Part shown: positions 20,888 through 29,197 of the stretch, in pieces
How positions within the stretch are numbered: position 1 is the first letter of the stretch
Layout: each line of letters begins with the position of its first letter
From: Singulisphaera sp. GP187
Lineage (GTDB): Bacteria > Planctomycetota > UBA1135 > UBA2386
NCBI GenBank assembly: GCA_945871815.1
Contig: CAMBXM010000017.1
Coordinates: 1 to 37,333 of the forward strand
Direction: 5' to 3'
DNA length: 37,333 nt
The notes under the pieces: generated by a model
Database searches by the model: none
The model's input: only the letters and a program-made list of their open reading frames with translations
Told to the model about the DNA's origin: nothing
Program-made: the position numbers and the translations under genes

Positions 20888-22021
20888 TCAAGCGTGCTGG
20901 AAGCCGTAGAAGGCGCGATTCTGGACCTTCGGACAGAGCCCCGGCGGCAGCAGCAGCGTGCGGGCTGCCCAGATCTCGGGGAACACGCGGTAGCGCAGTG
21001 CCGTGCTGTCGAGGTAGGCGACGCCGTCGCTGCCGCCAGTGCCGATGCGACGTCCGATCACGCGCTCGACCATGCGTGCGTGGCGCTGACGGAACACCAG
21101 AGTGCTCTGCTCACACTCGATCAGCGCGTCGATGACTTGACCTGGCCAACTGAGGAGGGGCAGATCGCGATTGCTGTCGACGAACAGAATCGCAGCGCGC
21201 AGGCGCTTGGTCGCCGCTCGCGTGCTCGGTTCGACGTCGAGTGCTTCCATGTGCATGCGCGATCCCTCGAACTGGCCTTGGTAACGCTGCCGAAGTCTGG
21301 CCTCGTCCTCCTTGGTCATTGCCTGCATCGCGATGGCGCTGTTGCTGGCGTCGAGGAGCATGCGTTCGTGGCCGCTCACGTAGCGGGCAACGAATGCATC
21401 GACGACGGCATGGTCGTTGGGGTCATTCGGCGAGCTGCCGTCGATAGGTGTCCGTGACAACCAACTCATTACCGCATGTTTCAGCGTCGGGGTGTCGGCT
21501 TCGCGGGCCTCGACGCGGCGCAACGCCGGGGAGTCGCCACCGGAGGGTGCTTTGAGCGCAGTCTTGAAGCTCTGCTCCTTGCCGAGCGGGATTCGGTCGC
21601 GATCATCGAGACCCATGAGGATCTCGATCTCGCGCAGTTGCGCCGACTGGAAGCCCGAGGCGGGGTAGAGCTTGTCGCGGAACAGGAGGTAGTCCTGTGT
21701 CCGCATCGTCTCCATCAGGGTGAAGTGCTGGGCCGCGAGCACGAAGATCGTCGTGATGCGACGCAGGGCGGCGACGGCGAACCCGAGGTCCGATTCGGGC
21801 ACGGGCACGCGCGCAAACAGGTTCCGCGCCGTTGCGAGTTCGCGCAGCACAAGCTTGAACCACAGCTCGTCGATCTGGTGGATGACGATGAAGCGAACTT
21901 CGTCATCGGACAGGCTGTGGTCGCTGTCGTCGCGCCCCTTCTGGAGCGAGAGCAGATCCTCGACGCGGATGTAGTCCCAGTAGGTCGTCGGGGTCGGTCG
22001 ATCGTCGGGCGTGCGGTCCAT
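20888..22021 (-). CDS. kynA: Tryptophan 2,3-dioxygenase
   Basis: Cytosolic haem enzyme opening the indole ring of L-tryptophan to N-formylkynurenine, 377 aa, ATG 22021. The N-terminal TYWDYIRVEDLLSLQKGR and HQIDELWFKLVLRELATA (with the active-site His) are diagnostic, as is the C-terminal RQRHARMVERVIGRRIGTGG with the haem-ligand His and the GTGGSxG substrate loop. The extra middle section (about 140-215) makes it longer than the roughly 280-aa bacterial enzymes and more like the longer subgroup. No kynureninase or formamidase gene is within the window, so it stands alone here. Confidence 0.96.
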   Translation of the reverse strand: MDRTPDDRPTPTTYWDYIRVEDLLSLQKGRDDSDHSLSDDEVRFIVIHQIDELWFKLVLRELATARNLFARVPVPESDLGFAVAALRRITTIFVLAAQHFTLMETMRTQDYLLFRDKLYPASGFQSAQLREIEILMGLDDRDRIPLGKEQSFKTALKAPSGGDSPALRRVEAREADTPTLKHAVMSWLSRTPIDGSSPNDPNDHAVVDAFVARYVSGHERMLLDASNSAIAMQAMTKEDEARLRQRYQGQFEGSRMHMEALDVEPSTRAATKRLRAAILFVDSNRDLPLLSWPGQVIDALIECEQSTLVFRQRHARMVERVIGRRIGTGGSDGVAYLDSTALRYRVFPEIWAARTLLLPPGLCPKVQNRAFYGFQHA

Positions 22022-22066
22022 TGGGGCGGGGAGACTACCCGCGCCCGGGCTAGGCTGCCCTACGAA

Positions 22067-22090
22067 CTGCGGGCCTGCGTGCGCCCGCAG
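22067..22090 (-). terminator. GC-rich hairpin after the 22096 gene
   Basis: An 8-bp perfect stem (CTGCGGGC at 22067-22074 with GCCCGCAG at 22083-22090) around an 8-nt loop starts five bases past the stop codon of the minus-strand repeat-protein gene. The bases after it on the minus strand begin TTCGT, so only a weak T-run is present. It lies in the 74-bp gap before kynA and could act as a terminator or as part of the kynA leader. Confidence 0.4.
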
Positions 22091-22095
22091 GCGGC

Positions 22096-24141
22096 CTACA
22101 GCGACATGTCGAAGTTCTGGACCGCTTGGTCCTGGCCGATCGTGATGATCAGCGGCCGCTCGGTCTCCCTCATCTGCTTGAAGCGCCCGAACACGTCGTC
22201 GCCACCGGCTTCCTTGAAGGCGTGGATCTTGTAGGTGCCGGGTGGGACGCGCTTCAGGAAGCGATAGATGCCGTCGCCGTCCGTCGTTGCCGTTGCCGTG
22301 AACATCGGCGCGGGCTTGCCTTGGGGGTCGAGTTCAGGTTTGAAGCCCGTGGGCGGGCCGATCATCACCTTGATCTGGCCGCTGCCGCGGCCGCCGAGGC
22401 GACACGTGCCCTCGACCAACGCGCCGCGGCGCAACTGGATCTGACCGACGTTGCGGTCTTCGCTATCCGTCTCGAGCTTGATCTCGAGCACGATGCCCTC
22501 GCAGAAGTCGGGATGCGAAACGCGCAGCATGTAGTCGGCGAAGGCGAGACGGCGCAGGCGGAACCGACCGTTGCTGTCGGTCTTCTCCGAGCTCGTGGTG
22601 TGCTTGTCCGGCAGGAAGCTGCGGAACATCTCAAAGAAGCCCGTGTCGATTGCGACGCCGCCGTTCATGTCGGTCACGACCGTGGCGCCCGGCACCGGGC
22701 GGCCCTGGTCGTCGACGACTTGTCCGCTGATCGCCGCACCCAGGATGAGCGTCACGTCGATGGTGGGAGACTCCTTCTCCGCGGTCATGGTGAAGAAGCT
22801 CGACAGGGTCTTGGCGTGCTCGCTCTCGATGATCTGGAAGACGAAGTCACCGTTTGGAACGTTGCGGATGTTGGCATAGTCGCCCTCGTAGTCCGCGGGC
22901 GTGATGCGAACGTCCCGGAACTCTGGCACCTTGCCGATGCTGCCTGGGTTGTTGGCGAAGTAGCGCTTCAGTCCGACCGTGTAGTTCTTCAGCGGCTGGC
23001 CCTTGGCCGACAGCACGCGCAAGCGGACGCGACCGCGTTGCTCGAGGACGATGCGGACATCCTCGGCTCCGGCGAAGACTGGCTTCTCGATGACGTCTTC
23101 GAAGTTCGTCGCCGTCACCGTGAGTTGGTAGGGACCCGGGCGCAGCAGGGGCAGGGCGAAGCTGCCGTCGGTGCTCGACAGCGCGGTGGCGGACTGCGGC
23201 GACTTGGCACTCTGCGCCGTCGCCAGAATGGACGCGCCGCCGATCGGTCGGCCCGTCGGATCGACGATGGTCCCGAGGATGGGCTGACCGCGCGCGAGTT
23301 CGATGGTGAACTCGTTTTGCTCGGCCGCCTTGATCTGGAGGTTCGGTCGCTCGGTGTAGGCGTAATCTGCAGCCTCGGCGCCGAGATTGATGATGGTGTC
23401 GCGCGGTGCGTTGGGGTAGCGGAAGAAGCCGCTGCCATCCGCCGTCGTCATGATGCCGCGCTCGCGCCCAGGGGTCGGCAGCATCTGATGGTTGAGGCCA
23501 GGCAGCGTGAGGAACACGGTCGCGCCTGGGATCGGGAACTTGCCCGTCTCGTCGACCACGCGGCCTTGGACCACGCTGCCCACCGGCAGTTCGAGGTCGC
23601 CGGTGTCGTACCAGTCTTCGGGCCGGACCTTGATCGACTTGTGCTGGATCTCGGGATGGTTCCCACTGACGACGCGCAGGTCGTAGGTCTCACCCGCCTT
23701 CACCACGCCGATCGAGAACCGGCCGTCGGTGGCCGTGCGCACCTGACCGAGTGGCTCGATCTTCTGGCCGCGGCGATTGGCGAGATAGATGCTCAGGGCG
23801 TCGGCGGTCGAACTGCGCAGCAGGAAGACGTCGATGTCTGGCGCCGGCGCGCCGCCGGGCAGCACGACGCGCCCGCGGATGCCCTGCGGTGCGTCCGTGT
23901 TGGCATCCGCCGGCGGCTTGACCGTCACGCGCACATCGTTTGGCTGGGGCATCGGGTCCTGCGGCGCTGAGATCGCAGGCGCCGGCTCGATGGGGGCTGG
24001 TTGCTCCGGCTTTGGCTGTGTGGGCGAGTCGGTCGTGGGTACCAGCGGCACGTCCCCGGGATCGCTGCGCAGCGAGAAGAAGAGGCCGGCGCCGATACCG
24101 AGCAGCAACAGTACGGACAACAAGAGCTTCGATGCGTTCAA
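22096..24141 (-). CDS. Membrane-anchored carboxypeptidase-regulatory-like repeat protein (copy 1)
   Basis: 681 aa. The start is a TTG at 24141 with GAGG five bases upstream. An N-terminal hydrophobic helix (about residues 5-24) without a lipobox is followed by a Pro-rich spacer (about 30-75). At least four beta-sandwich units then begin with the GRVxDxxGxPxxGA pattern: IRGRVVLPGGAPAPDIDVFL (near 87), VQGRVVDETGKFPIPGATVF (near 188), ILGTIVDPTGRPIGGAS (near 291) and ISGQVVDDQGRPVPGATVV (near 470). No peptidase active site is present. Such transthyretin-like units serve as structural or binding modules on the cell surface or in the periplasm. A longer gene of the same plan lies 96 nt upstream, so the two are tandem paralogues. 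Function unknown. Confidence 0.85.
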   Translation of the reverse strand: MNASKLLLSVLLLLGIGAGLFFSLRSDPGDVPLVPTTDSPTQPKPEQPAPIEPAPAISAPQDPMPQPNDVRVTVKPPADANTDAPQGIRGRVVLPGGAPAPDIDVFLLRSSTADALSIYLANRRGQKIEPLGQVRTATDGRFSIGVVKAGETYDLRVVSGNHPEIQHKSIKVRPEDWYDTGDLELPVGSVVQGRVVDETGKFPIPGATVFLTLPGLNHQMLPTPGRERGIMTTADGSGFFRYPNAPRDTIINLGAEAADYAYTERPNLQIKAAEQNEFTIELARGQPILGTIVDPTGRPIGGASILATAQSAKSPQSATALSSTDGSFALPLLRPGPYQLTVTATNFEDVIEKPVFAGAEDVRIVLEQRGRVRLRVLSAKGQPLKNYTVGLKRYFANNPGSIGKVPEFRDVRITPADYEGDYANIRNVPNGDFVFQIIESEHAKTLSSFFTMTAEKESPTIDVTLILGAAISGQVVDDQGRPVPGATVVTDMNGGVAIDTGFFEMFRSFLPDKHTTSSEKTDSNGRFRLRRLAFADYMLRVSHPDFCEGIVLEIKLETDSEDRNVGQIQLRRGALVEGTCRLGGRGSGQIKVMIGPPTGFKPELDPQGKPAPMFTATATTDGDGIYRFLKRVPPGTYKIHAFKEAGGDDVFGRFKQMRETERPLIITIGQDQAVQNFDMSL

Positions 24142-24204
24142 GGCAACCTCGGGGCGGTGGTCGGTCGTCGTGGGTTCGGGCGCAGGGTGGCAGACGATCG
24201 GTCG

Positions 24205-24242
24205 GGGATCAGCAGTCTTGGGATCAGCGGTTGGGGATCAGC
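24205..24242. repeat. Three short direct repeats between the tandem repeat-protein genes
   Basis: GGGATCAGC occurs at 24205, 24220 and 24234, spaced 15 and 14 bp; the last copy enters the stop region of the upstream gene (24238). The array spans the 96-bp gap between the two paralogues and may be slippage debris or a protein-binding array. Confidence 0.6.
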
Positions 24243-26298
24243 GGTCTAGTTCGATGTCCTGCTCAACGACCAGTTGGCCGAGATGGACTTCGATGCGGAC
24301 GCTAGATCTCTTCATCTGCACAAGTTTCTGGAACGCATCCCCTGTGGGATCCTGACCGACCATCGTCACGCCGCGGAGTTCGTAGATGCCGGGCGGGACC
24401 CGGCGAGGCAGCGCGAAGCTACCGTCCTGGTTCGTAACAGCTTCGACGCGGGCTATGGAAGTTTCGTCCGTGCTTTTGTCGGCGGCGTCCGGCAGCGGTT
24501 CTCCCGTCGCGAGATCCGTGAGTAGGGGCGTCAGCACGATTTGTGCCTGCGGCATGGGCTTGCCGGCGGCAAGGGCCCGACCGCGAACAGTTGCCCCGCG
24601 CTGTAGGCGGATCGGCGCCACAGTCTCGGTTCGATCTTCCTCCACCAACTGGCCGCGACGCACGGATCTGCAGAACTCCGGGTGCAAGACTTCGAGTTGG
24701 TAGTCCGCATGCGCGAGTCGGGTCAGCAGATAGGTGCCGTCCGCACCCGTCGTCGCCTCCGCTCGGGTGATGCGGTCTGGCACAAGGCTCTGCAGCATCC
24801 GGAACACGGGATTGTCCTCGGTCGCGCCCTGCGGCTGGGTGCGAACCGTTGCGCCAGCTACCGGACGACCCGCTTCGTCAACCACAGTGCCGGCCAACTG
24901 GCCGCCCCGCGCCAAGGTCATCGCTACCTTCGCCTCGCGCGTGGTTGCATCGAGCCGCACGACGGGCGACATGGTCGAGGCGAAGCCGTCGGCTTCGATC
25001 TGGAAGACGAATTCCCCATCGTCGAGACCCTCCACGAACGCGACATCGGTGCTCGCTTCGAGATGCACGACTCGATCGGGAACGTCCCTCACGATGCCGA
25101 TCTGGCCACCGTTCCCCTCGAACCACTGGCGGATGGCGAGGCGATACCGCCGCTGCACCGCCCCCTTGCCGTCGCGCACTTCGACGCCGGCTCGCCCGCG
25201 GGCAGCGAGAGTCACCAGTAGGTCCGCGGTACCAGCAGCCACATCATCCATTGCGACGGGTTGGAAACCGTCGGCTGCAATCTGCAACAAGTGCGGGCCT
25301 TCGCGTAGTCCGTGCACAAAGAAGCGACCATCGCTGGCGACCGAACCGACGAACGCAGGCTCCGCGGCCTTCGGATAGACGGTGATGCGCACGGCACCGA
25401 GCGAGCGACTGCCCGGGTCCAGCCGGCCGGCGATCGAGAGGCCGCGCGGCAGGGCAAAGTCCTGCTCCACAATGCCGCGCCCGGAGAGTTCGAGTTCGTC
25501 ACGAATCTGGCGGCCGAACCCCGGTGCCGACGCCAGCAAGCGGAACACGCCGCGGCGCGGCGCGTGCCGCAGTTCGTAGCGCCCGTCGGCACCAACAACG
25601 GCGGCGCGCCGGTCTTGCCAACCTTCGAGGTGCGCTGGGCCGATGTCCACAAACGGATCGCCACTCTCGAGCCATACCGTCGCCTGCGGCACGGGCAGGT
25701 CGGTGCCGGCGACGGTCACGCGACCGTGGATCGTGCAGCCAGGAGCCAACTGGATGCTGCCGAGCTCGGTCCACTCCCCGTCGTGCACCGCGAGTTCGCC
25801 CAGCCGCTCGGTCGCGAACCCCTCGGCCAGAATGCACAGTTCGAATCGCCGCGCAGAGGGCTCGCGCAGACCGAGCGCAAAGGTCCCGTCCGCGGCCGTC
25901 TGGCCCGCGGCGGTGGCCAGAGTCGGCACCGATTGGTTCTGGTTCAGGAACCGGCCGAACGGGTCGTTGCTGACGCTCTCGAGGAGGGAGACCTGAACGC
26001 CTTCGATGGGTCGGTCGCGGTCGTCGGTGACCTGACCACGGACGCCTTGCGCGGAGTCGGCGCTGCTGCGCGGCACGGATGCCACGGTGCGTGCAGGCTC
26101 GTCCACCGTGCGGCGCTCGGTTTGACTGTTGCCGGGTGGCGTTGCCACCGGCGTCTCCGGGAACGCGGCCGGTTTCTCGGGCTCGCTGGTGGGCGCCGGT
26201 AGGGGCGGGGTGGCCGGCGTAGCCTCGGGCCAGAACAGGATGGCGCCGACGGCTGCTAGCAGCAGGAGCAATGCAGTCAGCGCGGTAGGGCGAGTCAT
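24238..26298 (-). CDS. Membrane-anchored carboxypeptidase-regulatory-like repeat protein (copy 2)
   Basis: 686 aa, ATG 26298. Same plan as its downstream neighbour: N-terminal hydrophobic helix (about 6-22), Pro/Glu-rich spacer to about 80, then repeated transthyretin-like units at VRGQVTDDRDRPIEGVQVSL (near 86), IHGRVTVAGTDLPVPQATVW (near 188), LAGTVVDEAGRPVAGATV (near 467) and VRGRALAAGKPMPQAQIVL (near 590). Both copies share a Tyr/Phe-rich connecting strand pattern (GTYLLTRLAHADYQLEV) and end in a similar Ile/Val strand. The two are clearly related but diverged well beyond a recent duplication. No catalytic residues can be seen. A cell-surface or periplasmic structural or binding role is inferred. 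Confidence 0.85.
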   Translation of the reverse strand: MTRPTALTALLLLLAAVGAILFWPEATPATPPLPAPTSEPEKPAAFPETPVATPPGNSQTERRTVDEPARTVASVPRSSADSAQGVRGQVTDDRDRPIEGVQVSLLESVSNDPFGRFLNQNQSVPTLATAAGQTAADGTFALGLREPSARRFELCILAEGFATERLGELAVHDGEWTELGSIQLAPGCTIHGRVTVAGTDLPVPQATVWLESGDPFVDIGPAHLEGWQDRRAAVVGADGRYELRHAPRRGVFRLLASAPGFGRQIRDELELSGRGIVEQDFALPRGLSIAGRLDPGSRSLGAVRITVYPKAAEPAFVGSVASDGRFFVHGLREGPHLLQIAADGFQPVAMDDVAAGTADLLVTLAARGRAGVEVRDGKGAVQRRYRLAIRQWFEGNGGQIGIVRDVPDRVVHLEASTDVAFVEGLDDGEFVFQIEADGFASTMSPVVRLDATTREAKVAMTLARGGQLAGTVVDEAGRPVAGATVRTQPQGATEDNPVFRMLQSLVPDRITRAEATTGADGTYLLTRLAHADYQLEVLHPEFCRSVRRGQLVEEDRTETVAPIRLQRGATVRGRALAAGKPMPQAQIVLTPLLTDLATGEPLPDAADKSTDETSIARVEAVTNQDGSFALPRRVPPGIYELRGVTMVGQDPTGDAFQKLVQMKRSSVRIEVHLGQLVVEQDIELDR

Positions 26299-26322
26299 AG
26301 GGGGAGCATCGACGGTCGAGGC

Positions 26323-26373
26323 GGCGGAGATCTTCGCGAGGCACTGCGGATCCTCGCAACCAAAGACTCCGCC
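26323..26373 (-). promoter_or_regulatory. Nested inverted repeats in the leader of the copy-2 gene
   Basis: Outer arms GGCGGAG (26323-26329) and CTCCGCC (26367-26373) enclose inner arms GCGAGG (26336-26341) and CCTCGC (26352-26357) around a 10-nt loop. The element ends 24 nt before the ATG at 26298, in the 126-bp gap after lutC. It might be a structured 5' leader or the terminator of the lut operon; no T-run follows. Confidence 0.35.
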
Positions 26374-26424
26374 AGGGCAGCAGTACGGGAGCGGGTGGCG
26401 GCGATCTTGGGGCGGACCGAGCGG

Positions 26425-27054
26425 TCAGGCCAGCACGACCAGCAACTCGCGCGGGCCGTGGACCCCGACGACGAGCTGGAGTTCGATATCGGCCGTGCGC
26501 GATGGCCCGGTGATCAGCGTCAGGGCAGACGGCAGATCTGCGTGACCTGGACCGAACTGCGCCAGCAAGTCGTCCAAGGTCGCCAGCAGACAGGACTGCG
26601 GCAACACCACGATGTGGAGCGGCGGCAGGAGGGATGCGCGTCGCGCTCGCATGGAGCGTTCGTCGAGGACCACAGTCCCGGTCTCCGCGATGCCCCATTG
26701 GGCAAAGGTCACGCCCGCATCGGCGGTGGCGACTTCGTCCGTGCTGGCGTCGGGCGGTATCAGCGAGAAGCCGCGGAGGCCGAGGCCGCGCCCCAGTCGT
26801 TGCATCGGCAGCCCGCCGCCAAGTGCGACGCACTTGGCGTTGGCGACCTTCAGGCGCGTGGCGATGATGTCGAGGGGGTCCGAGTCGGGCGGCAGCCTTG
26901 CCCATTCGCCCTGCACCGCATGCAGGCGCTCCACGAACTCGGGCAGCAACTCAGCCGGTGGCTCTCGCCGCGCTGCGGATGGTCGTTGCGGCCGCAGCGG
27001 GCGGTCGCCGAGTGCCGTCTGCACACGCCGCAGGATCCGAGCGCGCGCGTTCAT
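26425..27054 (-). CDS. lutC: LutC, LUD-domain subunit of the lactate utilisation complex
   Basis: 209 aa, ATG 27054 with ATGA overlapping the lutB stop. The LUD fold is evident from DAGVTFAQWGIAETGTVVLD and LPPLHIVVLPQSCLL, followed by LITGPSRTADIELQLVVGVH and the C-terminal HGPRELLVVL, all characteristic of LutC/YkgG. With LutA and LutB it forms the cytoplasmic iron-sulfur complex that oxidises L-lactate to pyruvate. It is the last gene of the operon. Confidence 0.95.
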   Translation of the reverse strand: MNARARILRRVQTALGDRPLRPQRPSAARREPPAELLPEFVERLHAVQGEWARLPPDSDPLDIIATRLKVANAKCVALGGGLPMQRLGRGLGLRGFSLIPPDASTDEVATADAGVTFAQWGIAETGTVVLDERSMRARRASLLPPLHIVVLPQSCLLATLDDLLAQFGPGHADLPSALTLITGPSRTADIELQLVVGVHGPRELLVVLA

Positions 27055-28472
27055 CGCAGTTCCTGCCACAGGTCGCGGAAGGGGCGCCGAGCGAGCCGCG
27101 GCGCCGTTCGACCGCGGCACCAGCGCGATAGCGGCGGCAGGCGGCGAAGCAGCGCGCCGAAGTATCGATCGGCTAGCCGCGCCAGCCGCGTTGCGAGCAC
27201 GTAACGACGGGCGTCGCGCATACAAAAGGCAAAGGCCGAGAACACCATGCGCTCGAGACGATTGGGGGCCGCAGCCGGTCGGGTGGGATGACCTTGCTTG
27301 ACCTCGGCCCGCAGGTGAAGCAGCAACTCAGGGATGTCGATCTTGACCGGGCAGACGTCGCGGCAGGCCCCGCACAGCGTGCTGGCAAACGGCAGCTTGC
27401 TGGCTTTGGCGAGGTCCTGCAGTTGCGGCGTGATCACCGCTCCGATGGGGCCCGGGTAGACGGAGCCATAGGCATGTCCCCCGACCTGCTGGTAGACCGG
27501 GCAGGCGTTGAGGCACGCGCCACAACGGATGCACGCGAGCGACTGGCGCGTCACCGCTTGGTCGAGCATGTGCGAGCGACCGTTGTCCAGCAGTACGACG
27601 TGCACTTCGTCCGGTCCGTCCCGGTTGGCGGAGCTCTTCGTGCCGGTCAGCAGCGACTGATAGGTCGTCAGGTCCTGGCCCGTGCCCGAGCGGGGCAGCA
27701 ATCGAAGGAAGACGGCCAGGTCAGCGACGGCAGGCAGCATCTTCTCGATGCCGACGATGGCGACGTGCACCCGTGGGAGCGTCGTGCACAACCGGGCATT
27801 GCCCTCGTTCTCCAGGATGAGGAACGAGCCGGTCTCCGCGATCGCGAAGTTGGCGCCGCTGATCCCGAGGTTCGCCGCGGCGAACTCGGCGCGCAGTGCC
27901 ATGCGGGCCGAAGCCGTAAGGTCCGCGGCCGACGCATTCGCGTCGACTCCGGTTGCGTCATGAAGGATGGCACCAACCTGAGCTCGCGTCTTGTGGATCG
28001 CGGGCACCACAATGTGGAATGGCACCTCGCCGGCCAGTTGGATGATCCATTCGCCGAGGTCGGTCTCGACCGCGCCGATGCCTGCCCGCTCGAGGGCCTT
28101 GTTCAGACCGATCTCCTCGGTCGTCATACTCTTGCTCTTGACGGCTCGATCGATGCCGTGCTTGTTGGCGAGCTCGATGACGATGCGGGCGGCATCCTCG
28201 CCACTCTCGGCCCAGTGCACGACGGTTCCTCGCGCGGTGGCGTTGCGCTCGAACTCCGCCAGGTAGTGGTCGAGGTAGAGCAGCGTGTGGTCCTTGATCG
28301 CCCGCGCTTGGTTGCGCCAGTCCTCGAAGCCCTCGGCGCGCGCCAGGGCGTTGCGTCGGCGCTGCGAGAACAACTGGGTCGCTGAGTGCAACGCGGCGCG
28401 CTGCGTCTGATCGGCGAGTGCGGCGTTGGCGTTGCGCTCGAACTGCTCCATCGGCAAGTGATCGCCGCTCAT
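27051..28472 (-). CDS. lutB: LutB, iron-sulfur subunit of the lactate utilisation complex
   Basis: 473 aa, ATG 28472. The N-terminal LUD domain has VVHWAESGEDAARIVIELA and KSKSMTTEEIGLNKALE, and GANFAIAETGSFLILENEGN is the LutB hallmark. The ferredoxin-like part binds two [4Fe-4S] clusters: C314, C317, C320, C324 (CIRCGACLNACP) and C367, C370, C374 (CGACRDVCP), followed by KIDIPELLLHLR. Both ends overlap neighbours by 4 nt (lutA upstream, lutC downstream), showing tight coupling. The C-terminal roughly 60 residues are very Arg-rich. Electrons probably go to the quinone pool; no lactate permease gene is in the window. Confidence 0.96.
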   Translation of the reverse strand: MSGDHLPMEQFERNANAALADQTQRAALHSATQLFSQRRRNALARAEGFEDWRNQARAIKDHTLLYLDHYLAEFERNATARGTVVHWAESGEDAARIVIELANKHGIDRAVKSKSMTTEEIGLNKALERAGIGAVETDLGEWIIQLAGEVPFHIVVPAIHKTRAQVGAILHDATGVDANASAADLTASARMALRAEFAAANLGISGANFAIAETGSFLILENEGNARLCTTLPRVHVAIVGIEKMLPAVADLAVFLRLLPRSGTGQDLTTYQSLLTGTKSSANRDGPDEVHVVLLDNGRSHMLDQAVTRQSLACIRCGACLNACPVYQQVGGHAYGSVYPGPIGAVITPQLQDLAKASKLPFASTLCGACRDVCPVKIDIPELLLHLRAEVKQGHPTRPAAAPNRLERMVFSAFAFCMRDARRYVLATRLARLADRYFGALLRRLPPLSRWCRGRTAPRLARRPFRDLWQELR

Positions 28473-29197
28473 GACATGCCTCCTGCCAGGACCTCGGCAA
28501 GATGCAGTGCGCGGATCTTGGAGCGCTGGTGCAGCAGACGGGTGCGAAGGTGCATCAGGCAACTGACGTCGGAGCCGATCACCGCATCGACGCCGGCGCG
28601 CACGATGCCTTCGAGTTTGCGATCCGCAATCGCGACCGACAGGTCGGGCAGCTTGACCGCAAAGGTGCCACCGAAGCCGCAGCAATCCTCGGCGTTGTCC
28701 AACTCGCGGAGTTCGAGGCCTGGCACCAAGCGCAACAAGGATGGACCCTCGTGCTTGTTGCCGAGATCGCGCAGGCCGTGGCATGAGTCGTGCCAGCCGA
28801 CGGTGCCGCGGAACGAACCCGGAACCGAGTCGAGCTTGCACCGGTGCACGAGAAACCAGCCGAGCTCGAAGGTGCGCATCGACAGCGCGAGCGCGCGTTG
28901 GCGCCATGCCTCGTCGTGGAGGAATAGCTGCGGATAGTGGCGGATCTGGGCAGTGCACGAGCCAGATGGCAGCACCAGCGCCTCGGCGCCGCTGCGTTCG
29001 AAGCTGGTGATGACGTTCTGCGCCAGCGCGATGGCGTGGTCGGGGTAGCCGCTATTGCACGCTGGCTGGCCGCAGCACGTCTGACTCAGATCGAACTGAA
29101 CTTCGCAGCCGGCGTGGCGCAGCAAGCGCACGGTCGCCGTGCCGACCTCGGGCCAGAGCTGGTCGACGAGGCAGGTGACGTAGAGCGCGATCTTCAC
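28469..29197 (-). CDS. lutA: LutA, CCG-domain subunit of the lactate utilisation complex
   Basis: 242 aa, GTG start at 29197. It carries the two Cys-rich CCG domains of the LutA/GlpC/HdrB type: TCCGQPACNSGYPDHA in the first half and DCCGFGGTFAVKLPDLSVA in the second, with WHDSCHGLRDLGNKH between them. These Cys-rich sites bind an iron-sulfur cluster in homologues. KIALYVTCLVDQLWPEVG is the usual LutA N-terminus. The start overlaps the stop of the Gfo/Idh-like gene (GTGA), and its stop overlaps the lutB start. Confidence 0.96.
   Translation of the reverse strand: MKIALYVTCLVDQLWPEVGTATVRLLRHAGCEVQFDLSQTCCGQPACNSGYPDHAIALAQNVITSFERSGAEALVLPSGSCTAQIRHYPQLFLHDEAWRQRALALSMRTFELGWFLVHRCKLDSVPGSFRGTVGWHDSCHGLRDLGNKHEGPSLLRLVPGLELRELDNAEDCCGFGGTFAVKLPDLSVAIADRKLEGIVRAGVDAVIGSDVSCLMHLRTRLLHQRSKIRALHLAEVLAGGMS

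Noticed and set aside
22126-23970. 614-codon plus-strand open frame
   Set aside because: It is antisense to the copy-1 repeat protein, which has clear repeats and an anchor.
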